Below, piece after piece: positions 27,238-37,415 of a DNA stretch of 64,000 bases. The stretch is from the NCBI GenBank assembly GCA_965217615.1, contig CBDCIT010000016.1, positions 62,001-126,000 on the forward strand, written 5' to 3'. The DNA is from CAVOAK01 sp965217615 (GTDB lineage: Bacteria > Pseudomonadota > Alphaproteobacteria > UBA8366 > CAVOAK01). The position numbers and the translations under genes are program-made. Within the stretch, counting starts at the first letter, position 1, and each line of letters begins with the position of its first letter. Below the pieces are notes generated by a model, which had not been told where the DNA came from, searched no databases, and was given only the letters and a program-made list of their open reading frames with translations.

Positions 27238-28590
27238 ATGGCGATCACCACCGTATTTAGGGAAATTTCCTATAAGCCCAACGGCTATTACGCCCTGATG
27301 GGGGTACTCGTGGCGGTAGCCCTGGCAGGACTCGTTGCCGGCGGCTACATGGGGCAGGCGGGGCACCATGTGACCGGAATGTCAAACCGAATCGTCTGGG
27401 GCGCGCCTCACGTTTTTGCGGTGTTTCTCATACTCTCTGCGGCGGGCGCCTTAAGCGTGGCGTCAATCGCGAATGTTTTTGGAAGTTCCGTTTACAAGCC
27501 CTTGGCGAGATTGTCGGCCGTCCTTGCGATGTCATTGCTGCTCGGCGGACTTGCAGTTCTGACGCTCGACCTCGGCCGGCCGGGCCGGCTGCTAGAGACT
27601 TTATCTAGCCTGAATCCAAGCTCCATTTTCGCATGGAACCTCTTTGTCTATACGGGCTTCCTTCTGGCCGTTCTCGCCTCGTTGTGGATGATGATCGAGC
27701 GGCGGATGAACCGCTACGCGAGGCCCGTCGGCCTGATTGCCCTTCTCATGAGCGTATGGCTAGCGACCGATGTCGGCTCGGTGTTCGGTGTCTTGGTCGC
27801 CCGCCAAGCCTACGACACGGCAATCATGGCGCCGCTGTTCGTTGTCACGTCTTTTGCAATCGGTCTGGCAACCTTCATCTTGATTTTGGTTCCGACACTG
27901 ACATGGACCGGGCGGGCGCTTGGCGATTTCGTGATTGGTCGGCTCGCCAGGCTGCTCGGCATCGCTATGGTCGTCGTGCTGTACTTCGTGGCCATGCAGC
28001 ACATCATCGGCCATTACTCGGCCGAGCGTCAGGGTGTCGAGAACTTTATTCTGTCGAGCGGCAGCGTCTACACCCTATCCTTCTGGGGCGTGCAGGTGAT
28101 CCTCGGCAGTCTCATTCCGATCGCTCTGTTATTCAGTTCCAATCCGGAGGGACGGCGATCCCGAGTCGTGTTCGCCGCGGCCTTGGTCGCCTTCGGCGGG
28201 CTGGCCCAGATTTATGTCATCATCGTTGGCGGTCAAGCCTACCCGCTGCTCCTGTTTCCGGGGATGGAAACCTCCAGCAGTTTCTTCGACGGACAGATCG
28301 CATCCTATGTGCCGAGCCTGCCGGAGATTGCGTTGGGCAGCGGTGGGGTCGCGGTCGCCCTGATCCTCGTGGCGACCGCTGTCAAGGTCCTGCCTATCCT
28401 GCCGACGAGCATGGCGGATTCGCTTGTCGATCCACATTATCAACCTCCGGAGGAAGTTGAAGAGCCGGAGCCAGAGGCAGAAGCCGAGGAAAAAGCGGAG
28501 ACCGACGCCGAAGAAGACGCGGATCAAGAGCCAGCCGCCGCGAAAGACGCAGATCCGGGGCCCGAGGCTGAAGAAGACGAAGAAGCCTAG
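27238..28590 (+). CDS. dsrP: NrfD-like membrane subunit DsrP
   Basis: 450 residues, about ten membrane helices of the NrfD/PsrC quinone-interacting family. The C-terminal 50 residues are an acidic, alanine-rich tail (EEVEEPEPEAEAEEKAETDA) that is not part of the usual fold and may be disordered in the cytoplasm. Last gene of the plus-strand dsr unit, followed at once by a terminator-like hairpin. Confidence 0.94.
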   Translation: MAITTVFREISYKPNGYYALMGVLVAVALAGLVAGGYMGQAGHHVTGMSNRIVWGAPHVFAVFLILSAAGALSVASIANVFGSSVYKPLARLSAVLAMSLLLGGLAVLTLDLGRPGRLLETLSSLNPSSIFAWNLFVYTGFLLAVLASLWMMIERRMNRYARPVGLIALLMSVWLATDVGSVFGVLVARQAYDTAIMAPLFVVTSFAIGLATFILILVPTLTWTGRALGDFVIGRLARLLGIAMVVVLYFVAMQHIIGHYSAERQGVENFILSSGSVYTLSFWGVQVILGSLIPIALLFSSNPEGRRSRVVFAAALVAFGGLAQIYVIIVGGQAYPLLLFPGMETSSSFFDGQIASYVPSLPEIALGSGGVAVALILVATAVKVLPILPTSMADSLVDPHYQPPEEVEEPEPEAEAEEKAETDAEEDADQEPAAAKDADPGPEAEEDEEA

Positions 28591-28602
28591 GCTAGCGCAA
28601 TT

Positions 28603-28617
28603 GGCTCCGCCGGAGCC
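28603..28617. terminator. Short hairpin between convergent dsrP and FAD oxidoreductase genes
   Basis: GGCTCC-GCC-GGAGCC, a perfect 6-bp stem followed by CTTT, sits between two convergent stop codons (28590 and 28620). A plausible weak two-way terminator. Confidence 0.5.
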
Positions 28618-28619
28618 CT

Positions 28620-30020
28620 TTAGTCGATCAACCCCCGAGACATTACGTCCGCAACGACCACGGCAGCGTCGACCTGCCTAGACCCAGGGCGAGTTGGAAT
28701 TACTGTCGCCGAAGGTTTTGCCGGCAGCGAACGGTCGAGGGCGAAGGGTTCCAGCTCGGCGACCCGATTATCTCCGGCCAGCAACTTGGCGACCAGCTTG
28801 CCGACCCCGGTCATTTTGAAGCCGTGATTCGAGTCGGCGATCATGTAGAGGTCGGGCAGGACCCAGTGGAAGATCGGCACGTTGTCCGGGGTGAAGGCGC
28901 CGATGCCGCCGTTGCGGTGCTCGCGGAAGTTCTTGCGGCAGCCCTCGAAGCGGCCCATGAGCTGGCCCATCGCCGCACAGATATAGTCGGCGAAGAAGGG
29001 CTCGGCCTGATAGTCGTCGCTCGCGTGTCCATAGGGCTCGACGGTGGCCTCAGGCCCGAGTTCGACCGGCAGGATGCCGCCCAGGATGCCCGGCTTATCC
29101 ATGCGCTCCGCGCCATTCTTCCAGTAGACGTAGAGATGGTCGGCCAGCTCGTCGCCCGTTTCCGGGTCGAGGACCGGCGTGTCCATCAGCTCGACATGGA
29201 GGACCGGTGGATCGAGATCGCGCGCATCTCGGTAGGGCTGCGCATGATAGATCTCGCCCTCGCGCAGCCGCCAGTAGGTCCACATGTCGCGGGCCTTGGC
29301 CACGGAGCCGTCAGGATAGTGGAGGTCGAGCGTCGCTGGCCGGCCAAGCTTTTGCCAATGCTGCGGTAACCAAGCACCCGGCGCCAGCACAACCGCATCG
29401 CAGGCGATCTCACCGGCACTCGTCCGCACTTTGGCGACGCGGCCCGCGGTCATGTCGTAGTCGAGCACCTCGACACCCCAGTGGCATCGCACGCCGTGCG
29501 CCTCGCATTTCTGCGTCATGCCCGTGACGACTTGCGCCGTGCCCGCATAGCCGCTTGGCCGCTCGTGCAGCGCGACATGGACCGCCTCGGCCCTGAAATC
29601 TGGCCATAATCCGGTGAGGAAGCGCCGCGCGTCTTCGTCGACATAGAGGTCGGAATGGTAGTCGACTGCGTTCTGGCTCTCGTGGATGCGGACGTAATCC
29701 TCGATCTGGTCAGCCGCACCACACGATATGTAGCCGACCTGCTGAAAGCCGAAATTGACGGGATCGTGCATCCAGACATCGACCGAATGCCGCAGGATCG
29801 CGTGCAGTGGTTCAGTCATATAAAAGTTGCACACGCAGCCGCAGGCGACGCCCGTTGCACCGGCGCCGGGTCCCGTCTTATCGAGCAGCACGATATCCTT
29901 TCCACTGCCTTGGCCCCGGGCTTCAAGCTCCATGGCCAAATGCCAGGCCGTGCTGAGGCCGTGTATGCCGGCGCCAATGACGAGATAGGTGGTGGATGAG
30001 GGGAGGGGCGCCATGGGCAT
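28620..30020 (-). CDS. FAD-dependent oxidoreductase, DAO/glycine-oxidase family
   Basis: 466 residues with an N-terminal Rossmann FAD site (YLVIGAGIHGLSTAWHLA) and the DAO-family C-terminal segment (IADSNHGFKMTGVGKLVAKLL). The family oxidises N-methyl or amino groups of small amines, as in sarcosine or dimethylglycine oxidation. The substrate is not evident. It is convergent with the dsr unit and not obviously part of it. Confidence 0.82.
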   Translation of the reverse strand: MPMAPLPSSTTYLVIGAGIHGLSTAWHLAMELEARGQGSGKDIVLLDKTGPGAGATGVACGCVCNFYMTEPLHAILRHSVDVWMHDPVNFGFQQVGYISCGAADQIEDYVRIHESQNAVDYHSDLYVDEDARRFLTGLWPDFRAEAVHVALHERPSGYAGTAQVVTGMTQKCEAHGVRCHWGVEVLDYDMTAGRVAKVRTSAGEIACDAVVLAPGAWLPQHWQKLGRPATLDLHYPDGSVAKARDMWTYWRLREGEIYHAQPYRDARDLDPPVLHVELMDTPVLDPETGDELADHLYVYWKNGAERMDKPGILGGILPVELGPEATVEPYGHASDDYQAEPFFADYICAAMGQLMGRFEGCRKNFREHRNGGIGAFTPDNVPIFHWVLPDLYMIADSNHGFKMTGVGKLVAKLLAGDNRVAELEPFALDRSLPAKPSATVIPTRPGSRQVDAAVVVADVMSRGLID

Positions 30021-30088
30021 CTCCTGTGCGATTGGCCCCGCGAAGCTTAGCCTGCCGGGTGGATCGCCGCTATCGGTATGGTGAGCGG

Positions 30089-31066
30089 TCAGTTAGTGGG
30101 CGCCGGCTTAGCACCAGGGTGAAGCGGGGCGTCTTTCGGCGTGAACAAATACCGACGCGCGATATCGGCATAGCTCGTAAACCGGTATCCGCCGTTGCGT
30201 TGGAGTATCTGCCCATGGGCCGCTTCAAAGGCTGCGGGCAGTTCAAACCACGGGACGTTTTGGTCGGTGTGGTGCAGCGCATGAAGATTGTTGTTTAGGT
30301 AGAGCAGATTCGTAATCGGGTTGCCCTCGACGATGACCGAGCGGTACTCGTGCGCGCCACCGGGCCGGTGCTCGGCATAGGATCTGAGCAAGGTAAGCGA
30401 CAGGCCGGGCCAGGCAAACAACAGCACATATTGCCACCAGGCGATCTGACAGATCTCAACGATCCAATACACTAGGACCGCGACCAGCACTGCGTGCCCG
30501 GCCCAAGTCCAAAGATGGTCGCGGTGGCCGGCAATGACCTGGCGCAGTTCGCTCGACCAGAATCGGACAGCTGTGAGAGCTGGGCCAACTGTCATGCGAC
30601 CGAGCAAAGTATTGTTGAAAACCAGCGTGGCACGCGCCAATGCACCAGATCGACGCCACTTGTCACCGTCGACATAGTGGGATTCCGGATCTTTGCCTGG
30701 GACCGTCAACTCTGCAGTGCGGTGATGGTCCAGGTGGCTTTCTCGATAGAGCGTATAGGGCATCCACAAGCCAAGCGGTGGCACGGCGATTGCCGTATTT
30801 AGCCAGTTCAGGCGTGTTGGGTGGCCGTGCGTTGCTTCATGCTGAAGGGAACCCTGCCAGCAGACGAACCATCCGCCGAGAACAAGCACTGTCCACCCAG
30901 GGAGGACGTGAAACCACCAGGTCAGCGCGAACCAACCCGCATATATGGCCACCGCGACGAGCCAGGTTGGGCCGTCGATCTGTTTGAAGCGTCGGTACGA
31001 GGCATCGACCCAAACCGCCGGCAGATTGCGGCGGGACCCGGCGATCTGACGGTACAGCGCGTCCAA
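30089..31066 (-). CDS. Membrane fatty-acid desaturase family protein
   Basis: 325 residues with the three histidine boxes of di-iron membrane desaturases/hydroxylases: HEATHGHP, HLDHHRTAE and HALHHTDQN. Several hydrophobic segments lie between the boxes. The substrate (acyl lipid, carotenoid or other) cannot be told. Transcribed away from the XRE regulator, with about 145 bases between them. Confidence 0.88.
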   Translation of the reverse strand: MDALYRQIAGSRRNLPAVWVDASYRRFKQIDGPTWLVAVAIYAGWFALTWWFHVLPGWTVLVLGGWFVCWQGSLQHEATHGHPTRLNWLNTAIAVPPLGLWMPYTLYRESHLDHHRTAELTVPGKDPESHYVDGDKWRRSGALARATLVFNNTLLGRMTVGPALTAVRFWSSELRQVIAGHRDHLWTWAGHAVLVAVLVYWIVEICQIAWWQYVLLFAWPGLSLTLLRSYAEHRPGGAHEYRSVIVEGNPITNLLYLNNNLHALHHTDQNVPWFELPAAFEAAHGQILQRNGGYRFTSYADIARRYLFTPKDAPLHPGAKPAPTN

Positions 31067-31210
31067 AGGCAGCCTCGCATTGGTTCAATTTGACGCTCTA
31101 GGCAAGAAGATGGAGCCACTGTGATGATGTGGCAACGAGTGAGTAGTAAGCTTAATTCACAAACTGCCCTGAAAGATAATATATGTTGACTTTACACATC
31201 ATATCGCGCT

Positions 31211-32095
31211 GTGTTCTCATTCATGGTGGCATATCACCAAACTTCGGTTGACCGTCGTGAACTGGTTCGCGTGTTCCGGGCGCGATTGATCGAGGCCATG
31301 GACAGGGCCGGGTTGAACCAATCCGCGTTGGCTTCGGCAATCGGCGTCGACCGTTCGACACTTTCGCAACTCTTGTCGAGCGATGGTGAGCGCCTGCCGC
31401 GGGCCGATACGGTCGCGGCAATTGCCAGCATCCTGCAAGTCAGCCTCGACTGGTTGCTTGGCATGAGCCATGAGGCGGAACTCGGGGCCAATATTCTTCA
31501 GGAGTCGCTGCAAATCACCCCGCGCACGCCGGTCGATGAGGCGCTCGCCGAATGGCATCAGGATGCGGCCGGTTACAAGATCCGCTATGTACCAACGACC
31601 CTGCCGGACCTCGCGAAGACCGAAGAGGTCATCCAGCACGAATTCCGCGACTATGTGGTGCGGACCGCCGACCAGGTGATTGCCGCTAGCCAGGGAATAT
31701 TGGACTACACCGGGCTGCCAGAAACAGATATGGAAGTTTGTTTGCCGCTTCAGGCGATGCAAGTCTTTGCAGAGGGTAACGGCGTCTGGGAGGGGCTATC
31801 GGTGGCCGCACGTCGAGACCAGATCGAACACATGGCGGAGATCGCCGAGGAACGGTATCCCTCGCTCAGGATATTCCTATTTGACGGCCGCACGCGATTT
31901 TCCGTGCCCTACACGATCTTCGGGCCGTTGCGGGCTGCGATCTACGTCGGGCAGATGTATTTCGTCTTCAATTCGACCGATCACATACGCGTGCTGGCGC
32001 ATCATTTCGACGATTTGATTCGTGCTGCCGAGGTGCAGTCGAACGAGACGAGTGAATTTCTACGCGGTCTGCGCAACCAAGTCCCCAGCGACTAG
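31211..32095 (+). CDS. XRE-family transcriptional regulator
   Basis: 294 residues. An N-terminal helix-turn-helix (LNQSALASAIGVDRSTLSQLL) is followed by a long C-terminal ligand-sensing-like region without recognised motifs. The start is GTG 31211, or ATG 31223. A TTGACT hexamer lies 20-30 bases upstream. It precedes the tryptophanase-like gene on the same strand by 167 bases and may regulate it. Confidence 0.8.
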   Translation: MFSFMVAYHQTSVDRRELVRVFRARLIEAMDRAGLNQSALASAIGVDRSTLSQLLSSDGERLPRADTVAAIASILQVSLDWLLGMSHEAELGANILQESLQITPRTPVDEALAEWHQDAAGYKIRYVPTTLPDLAKTEEVIQHEFRDYVVRTADQVIAASQGILDYTGLPETDMEVCLPLQAMQVFAEGNGVWEGLSVAARRDQIEHMAEIAEERYPSLRIFLFDGRTRFSVPYTIFGPLRAAIYVGQMYFVFNSTDHIRVLAHHFDDLIRAAEVQSNETSEFLRGLRNQVPSD

Positions 32096-32262
32096 CGTGT
32101 CCGCGGGGTTTGTTGCTAACGAATTGTTCGGCCGGGTGTTCTTCTATCGTTCGAACCCCACTTTCTATTCTTGATGTAGGCGGCGATCGTTGGCGGTGCG
32201 GTCTGCTCGGAGGTCACGACCTCTAAAGCCGTGGCGCCTTGCCGAGAATTCTCGGAGGACAC

Positions 32263-33633
32263 ATGAAAACCATTATCGAGCCGTTTCGAATCAAGTCCGT
32301 CGAGGCGATCAAGATGACGACGCGGGAAGAGCGCGCGCGGTTCATCAAGGATGCCAACTACAACCTATTCGCGTTGGATGCTGAAAACGTGCTGATCGAC
32401 CTGTTGACCGATTCCGGCACGTCCAGCATGAGCGCGAATCAATGGGCCGCCATGATGCGAGGCGATGAGTCCTATGCCGGAAGCCCATCGTTCGATCGGT
32501 TCGAAGCGGCCGTGCGGAACCTGATGCCGTTCGCACATGTTATTCCTACCCATCAGGGACGTGCGGCAGAGCGCATATTGTTTTCCGTCGCGGTCCGGTC
32601 GGGCCAGTTCGTTCCCAACAACGCACATTTCGACACGACGCGGGCGAATATCGAAGCACAAGGTGCGGCGGCTGTGGATCTCGTTATCGAAGAGGGGCAC
32701 GATCCCGGCCTCGAATATCCCTTCAAGGGCAACATGGACGTGGCGCGGCTGCGCGACTTCATCGAGGAGAAGGACGCGGGGAATATCCCGCTCTGCATGA
32801 TCACTGTGACCAACAACGCGGCCGGTGGTCAGCCGGTATCCATGGAGAATATTCGCCAAACCAAGAATGTGTGCCGGGCCTACGGTATTCCGCTGATCGT
32901 CGATGCATGCCGGTTTGCGGAGAACGCTTACTTCATCAAGCTTCGCGAGCCGGGCTAAGCCGACAAGGCGGTGGTCGATATCGTGCAGGAGATGTTCTCC
33001 CACGCCGATGGTTGCACCATGAGCGCCAAGAAAGACGGGTTGGCCAATATGGGCGGCTGGTTGGCGCTCAACGATGATGCGTGGGCGCAAGACTGCCGGA
33101 ACTCGCTCATCGTGACCGAAGGTTTTCCGACCTATGGCGGGTTGGCCGGCCGTGACCTCGAGGCGATTGCCGTGGGACTCGCCGAGGTCGTCGACGAGGA
33201 CTATCTGACCTATCGTCTCGCCTCGACCCGGTATGTCGGTCAGCATCTAATCGAGGCCGGCGTGCCGATCATCTGCCCGGTCGGAGGCCACGCGGTCTAT
33301 CTAGATGCCCGCGCGATCCTGCCGCAAATTCCGCCGCTGCACTATCCGGGTCAGTCGCTTGCCGTTGAGCTATACGAACATGGAGGGATTCGCGGCTGCG
33401 AAATCGGCTCGATCATGTTCGGCCGCCAGCCAGATGGCACGGAGCTGCCCGCAGCCATGGACTTGGTGCGTCTGGCAATTCCCCGTCGGGTCTACACGCA
33501 GAGCCACATGGACTACGTCCTCGAAGTGATTCTCAAGGTCTTCGCAGAGCGCGAGCGGTTAAAGGGGATGAAAATTACCTGGGAACCGGCAAGCCTGCGT
33601 CACTTCACGGCGCACTACGCCTATTTGGATTGA
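32263..33633 (+). pseudogene. Tryptophanase/tyrosine phenol-lyase-type beta-eliminating lyase with in-frame stop
   Basis: PLP enzyme of the TnaA/TPL family, which would total 456 residues from ATG 32263. Family segments are TIIEPFRIKSVEAIKM, LLTDSGTSSMS, VIPTHQGRAAE, the PLP-lysine region CTMSAKKDGLANMGG and C-terminal RHFTAHYAYLD. A TAA at 32956-32958 splits it in frame (KLREPG-stop-ADKAVVD). Relatives have tyrosine at this place, so one base change (TAT or TAC to TAA) is enough. The PLP lysine lies after the stop, so the shortened product is inactive. Confidence 0.88.
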
Positions 33634-33686
33634 TATCGCTGCACGCTGGGTCGACGGCGTCGGAAATTCATGCAGACGCAGTTTTC

Positions 33687-34466
33687 TTACTCCTCGCCGA
33701 CCATGTCCTTCGTTGTTGGCGTCTCGGCGCCTTTGGTGCTCTTTGCGAATGGAATCAGCATTGGTACCCGCGATTGGTAGGCGCGATACTTGTCGCCGAA
33801 GAGCGCGACGAGGTCTCGCTCTTCCAACCTGAGGGCGACCAGGATGTAGGCGGTCGTCGCTACTGCGAACAGTAGGTGCCCGACTGTCATATCCGAGGTC
33901 GCCCAGAAGGCGATAACGAAGCCCAGCATCATAGGGTGACGGACGAGCTTGTAGAGCGGTCCCAGTTCTTTGTATTCGGTGTGGGTGTAGGACTGCCCCC
34001 GCCAATGGAGGAAGACCTGGCGCAGCCCGAACAGATCGAAATGGTTGATCAGAAAACTACCATAGAACACGATGGCCCATCCGATCACGTAAAGCGCGGC
34101 CAAAACGAAGACTGCCATCTGATTTTCAGTCTTCCAAACTACTCCGGTGATTGGCGGCCACTGCCAGTACAACAGTCCGAGGAGGAGACTCGAAATCAGG
34201 ACACAAGTGCTGCGCTCGATTACGCTGGGCACGACCTTGGTCCACCACGCCTTGAAGCTGGACCGGGCCATCACGCTGTGTTGCACCGCGAAGATCGCGA
34301 GAAGCAGCAGGTTGGCGGCAAGCGCTCCAGCCATTGTCGCCTCCGGCCCGTCGTCGATTCCTTTCGGTACCCCAAAATTCGCGACAAAACCGATCGCATA
34401 AAGAGCGGCGATGAGGAATGTCAGGTAAGCGACGAAGCCGTACAGAAGGACCAATGCCTTGGTCAT
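33687..34466 (-). CDS. Isoprenylcysteine-methyltransferase-like membrane protein, probable methanethiol S-methyltransferase (MddA type)
   Basis: 259 residues with five to six membrane helices. The C-terminal half has the SAM-binding ICMT-like signature (GPLYKLVRHPMMLGFVIAFW, then RLEERDLVALFGDKYRAY). Best match by memory is the MddA group, which methylates methanethiol to dimethyl sulfide, although NnrU-like proteins are similar. A sulfur-metabolising host makes MddA attractive but unproven. Confidence 0.72.
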   Translation of the reverse strand: MTKALVLLYGFVAYLTFLIAALYAIGFVANFGVPKGIDDGPEATMAGALAANLLLLAIFAVQHSVMARSSFKAWWTKVVPSVIERSTCVLISSLLLGLLYWQWPPITGVVWKTENQMAVFVLAALYVIGWAIVFYGSFLINHFDLFGLRQVFLHWRGQSYTHTEYKELGPLYKLVRHPMMLGFVIAFWATSDMTVGHLLFAVATTAYILVALRLEERDLVALFGDKYRAYQSRVPMLIPFAKSTKGAETPTTKDMVGEE

Positions 34467-34579
34467 GGTTTTTCTCCCAACTGGTTACGCGAGATTGTTG
34501 GGCGTTCGACGTTGGCGAGCCTAGCGCAAGAAGCGTAGGGACAAAACGGTGAACAGGCGCAGCAGCGCAACGCCGACGT

Positions 34580-34718
34580 CTATCCGTCGGTTCCCGTACC
34601 GCTCCCAGGTGTCGGTATGTGCGATGGCAAGCCGTCGCACAACGGCTTGATATACTCAAAGCCAAAGCCACAACAGCCGCCGATCACCTGCGCGCCCTGC
34701 TCGACCCAGCCAAGGGCA
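34580..34718. repeat. 139-bp duplicate of the 3' end of the homocysteine methyltransferase gene
   Basis: Bases 34653-34718 are identical to 37416-37481 inside the methyltransferase gene. Bases 34580-34656 match 35865-35941 with 5 differences, on the other side of the IS30 element. Read on the minus strand this copy encodes an uninterrupted C-terminus (CCGFGFEYIKPL...). It bounds a segment of about 1.1 kb with two small genes. Confidence 0.9.
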
Positions 34719-34719
34719 C

Positions 34720-34965
34720 TCATTTGACTAGCCGCCATGGGCCGAGATCACCCTTCGGCTTAGGCCGTAGGATGCCCTCCCGCCTAAGCTTGTCGGCAGC
34801 CCAACGCATTTGGTGCTGCCACTCATAGAATAAATCACCTGATTCATTGAGTTCCGATTGGTGGTTGTCCCAGATGTGTTTCGCCACAGTAATATGATGT
34901 GCGCTACCGCCAAATGCGGTCAGCGCTTCGATGACCCAAATCTTCAGATCTTCCTTGGTCGCCAT
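34720..34965 (-). CDS. Small predicted winged-helix protein, unknown
   Basis: 81 residues from ATG 34965 with GGAGAG 7-10 bases upstream. Reads MATKEDLKIWVIEALTAFGG, then AKHIWDNHQSEL, then a tryptophan-rich C-terminus (WAADKLRREGILRPK, GPWRL). The pattern resembles winged-helix domains found in Mrr-like and other accessory proteins. Stops one base after the 139-bp repeat, so it belongs to the inserted segment. Confidence 0.65.
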   Translation of the reverse strand: MATKEDLKIWVIEALTAFGGSAHHITVAKHIWDNHQSELNESGDLFYEWQHQMRWAADKLRREGILRPKPKGDLGPWRLVK

Positions 34966-35092
34966 TGCAGTCTCTCCAACCAGCTTTTCCAACCAAAACT
35001 TTCTTACGTTTATCGTCTCCCTGCGCGAGCCGCGGTGAAAGAAAAGGTTGCACCCCTGGCTGGGTCTATTAACTGGAATCGAGTTTGTCGTA

Positions 35093-35782
35093 CTACGTTT
35101 GGCCAAGACGCTCCAACAACTTGTCCGCTGCGGCATTCCATTCGATGAGCGTCTGCTCGTACTGACCAACAGCAAACACCTTATCCGGTCTGCTCGCGAA
35201 GATAAGCGCGCCGCTCGTCACCGCGTTTATGTGACTTCGCAGTCTGTAGGATAGCGCGTAGAACTGCGCGATGTCTTTTGGAAGCGGTGCAGCCAATAGA
35301 CCCAACCGGGCAACATTCCCCTCGTAGACTGGGAAACGCATCAGCGACGGTGCCATAACCCAAGGACGTGCACCTTCCTGGTCCTGGCTTTCTTAAACGA
35401 GCCTTTCCAGTAATGGTTTTAGAAACTCGTAACGTTGATTCTCAAACTGTTTCAGTGAACTGATGTCAGCAGAAACGGCGTCGGTCGTCAGTTGGCGCTC
35501 ATGGGCTGTCTGTGTGGCTTGCAATTTCAAATTCACTTGACCAGCAAACCATGCACCTAAGATTGCGCCGCCAAAGGCCGCGATGACGGCGATAGTGCCG
35601 CTGGCGACAATTGTCAGTAGCTTTGCACGACTGTCTTTTTTGTCTTGCTTCCGCAGCCACGCCATTGCTGCCAGGCGCTTTTTCAGATCGGGGTAGCAGC
35701 CATCAGCTAACTGCTTCTCGACCAACGTACGCCCCGTTAGGTCAAAGAGCCTGCGCAATTCCGGTGTAAGAATTTTTCCCAT
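35093..35782 (-). pseudogene. Membrane-anchored protein with in-frame stop, unknown
   Basis: The 5' part (35393-35782) encodes MGKILTPELRRLFDLTGRTL, one membrane helix (LLTIVASGTIAVIAAFGGAI) and a coiled-coil region ending FLKPLLERLV. After TAA at 35393-35395 the same frame stays open and reads ESQDQEGARPWVMAP and on to 35093. Reading through one nonsense codon gives a plausible 229-residue protein, so I treat it as one broken gene. Two separate genes are possible. Confidence 0.55.
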
Positions 35783-35864
35783 TTCTCTGAAACGGGATCT
35801 ATTTCAGGTTCTTCAGCGGGTGCGCTGCTTGGCTCTTCCGACAAATGCTGATCCCAAATTCTGC

Positions 35865-35941
35865 CTATCCGTCGGTTCCTGTGCGGCTGCCAGGTGTCGG
35901 TATGTGCGATGGCAAGCCGTCGCGCAACGGCTTGATATACT
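35865..35941. repeat. Second copy of the 3'-end repeat, distal half
   Basis: 77 bp matching 34580-34656 with 5 substitutions. Its last four bases (TACT) are the IS30 target duplication. The proximal half continues at 37416-37481 beyond the IS. Confidence 0.88.
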
Positions 35942-37415
35942 GGCGGGTTCAATCGGTCGTCGCAACACGTTCAGTTTGACTGGCCTGCAAGCACTGGTCC
36001 AGAGCTTCGGCAGGAGTTCTCCATCCGAGGGTCTTGCGGGGCCGTGTATTGAGCGCGTCAGCAACAACTGCGAGTACGTCCGGACTGTGCGCGCTCAGAT
36101 CGGTTCCTTTCGGGAAGTACTGTCGAAGCAGTCCATTGGTGTTCTCGTTCGTTCCGCGTTGCCAAGGGCTGTGCGGTTCGCAGAAGTAGACGGGAAGGCC
36201 GGTTGCGATCCGCAGATCCGCATGCCTGGCCATCTCTGCTCCCTGGTCCCAGGTCAGCGAGCGGCGAAGCTGCGCTGGCAATGTCGTGATCGTCCGGGCG
36301 ATGGCATCGCGAACCGCTTCAGCCCCATGACCGGCAAGCGCAGGCCCGTTCTTCACGCGCGGGACGGTGCCGTGGCCTTCCATTCGGGGAAGATGCAGCA
36401 GCATTGTGAACCGCGTGGTGCGTTCCACCAGAGTGCCGATCGCCGATCTGCCCAAGCCGATGATCAGGTCACCTTCCCAGTGTCCGGGTACGGCCCGATC
36501 AGCTGCTTCCGCCGATCGTTCACTGATCATGATCTCAGGCGTGACGAAGGATTTTCCCCGCCGGCGGCTACGTGCCCGAGGTACGCGCAGTGCCCTTCCC
36601 GTGCGAAGGCAGGCGGTCAGCTCACGACGGAGTGCGCCGCGGCCCTGTACGTAGAGCGCCTGATAGATCGCCTCATGACTGATCCGCATCGCTTGATCCT
36701 CGGGCCCGTCCCCCCAGGATAGTCGATCCGAAGACGGTGCGCGATCTGCTCAGGACTCCAGGCCCTGGCCCATCGCCTGTGCTGCCGCGGCCCATGCCGA
36801 CGACCGTTCCAGACGACGCGTGGCCCCTCGATCACCGTTCCATCCGGTGCCGAGATCCGATCCGCAAGCCGATCCTGCACATAGCGCCGCAGCGCCTCAT
36901 TCGTTGCCAGCTTGGCTGGCTTCGGCCTTTTGGCGGACCGATCAGTATGCCACTGCGCCGTCGTTGCTCGGTAGTCCAGGCCACCGCTTCGGGTCGCCGC
37001 GTTGCGCCGCACCTCGCGGGAGATCGTCGACGGTGCGCGCTCCAGCCGGCAAGCAATATGACGTATGCCTCTTCCCTGGGCGCGCAGAAGAGCAATCTCC
37101 TCACGTTCCTCGAAAGACAGGTAACGTCCTGACAGCGGCTTGGCCGGTTGCGATAAATGTGATGGTGGCATGCCGCCCGACCTCCGGAACCACCTCGAGC
37201 CTACCGGAGGGGATACACCGGCATCTCGGGCCGCGTCCTCGCTCGAACGCCCCGTCGCAATCGCTGCCCAGAACCGAACAAGCTCCTCACGCCGTGCCGA
37301 GTCCGGTCGACCTGGCGAATGCAACTTGCTCCGTCCAGACCGATCCGACCGCCGTCTGCGTACCGTCATAGCAACCTCCTATGCCAGAGTGTTGCGACGA
37401 CCGATTGAACTCGCC
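35942..37415 (-). mobile_element. IS30-family element
   Basis: 1474 bp with 27-bp terminal inverted repeats (GGCGGGTTCAATCGGTCGTC... against GGCGAGTTCAATCGGTCGTC..., one mismatch) and a 4-bp target duplication TACT. It is inserted in the 3' end of the homocysteine methyltransferase gene. Removal restores exactly the sequence seen in the duplicate at 34640-34670. Confidence 0.93.
35949..37369 (-). pseudogene. IS30-family transposase, frameshifted
   Basis: The N-terminal frame (36617-37369) has HTH segments (RYLSFEEREEIALLRAQGRG and RAPSTISREVRRN). The catalytic frame (35949-36689) has the DDE residues in PGHWEGDLIIG, LTWDQGAEM and RGTNENTNGLLRQYFPKGTD. The frames join near 36715 at a run of six G. 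One base lost from a run of seven would explain the break. It may be slippage, decay or a sequencing error. Confidence 0.85.
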
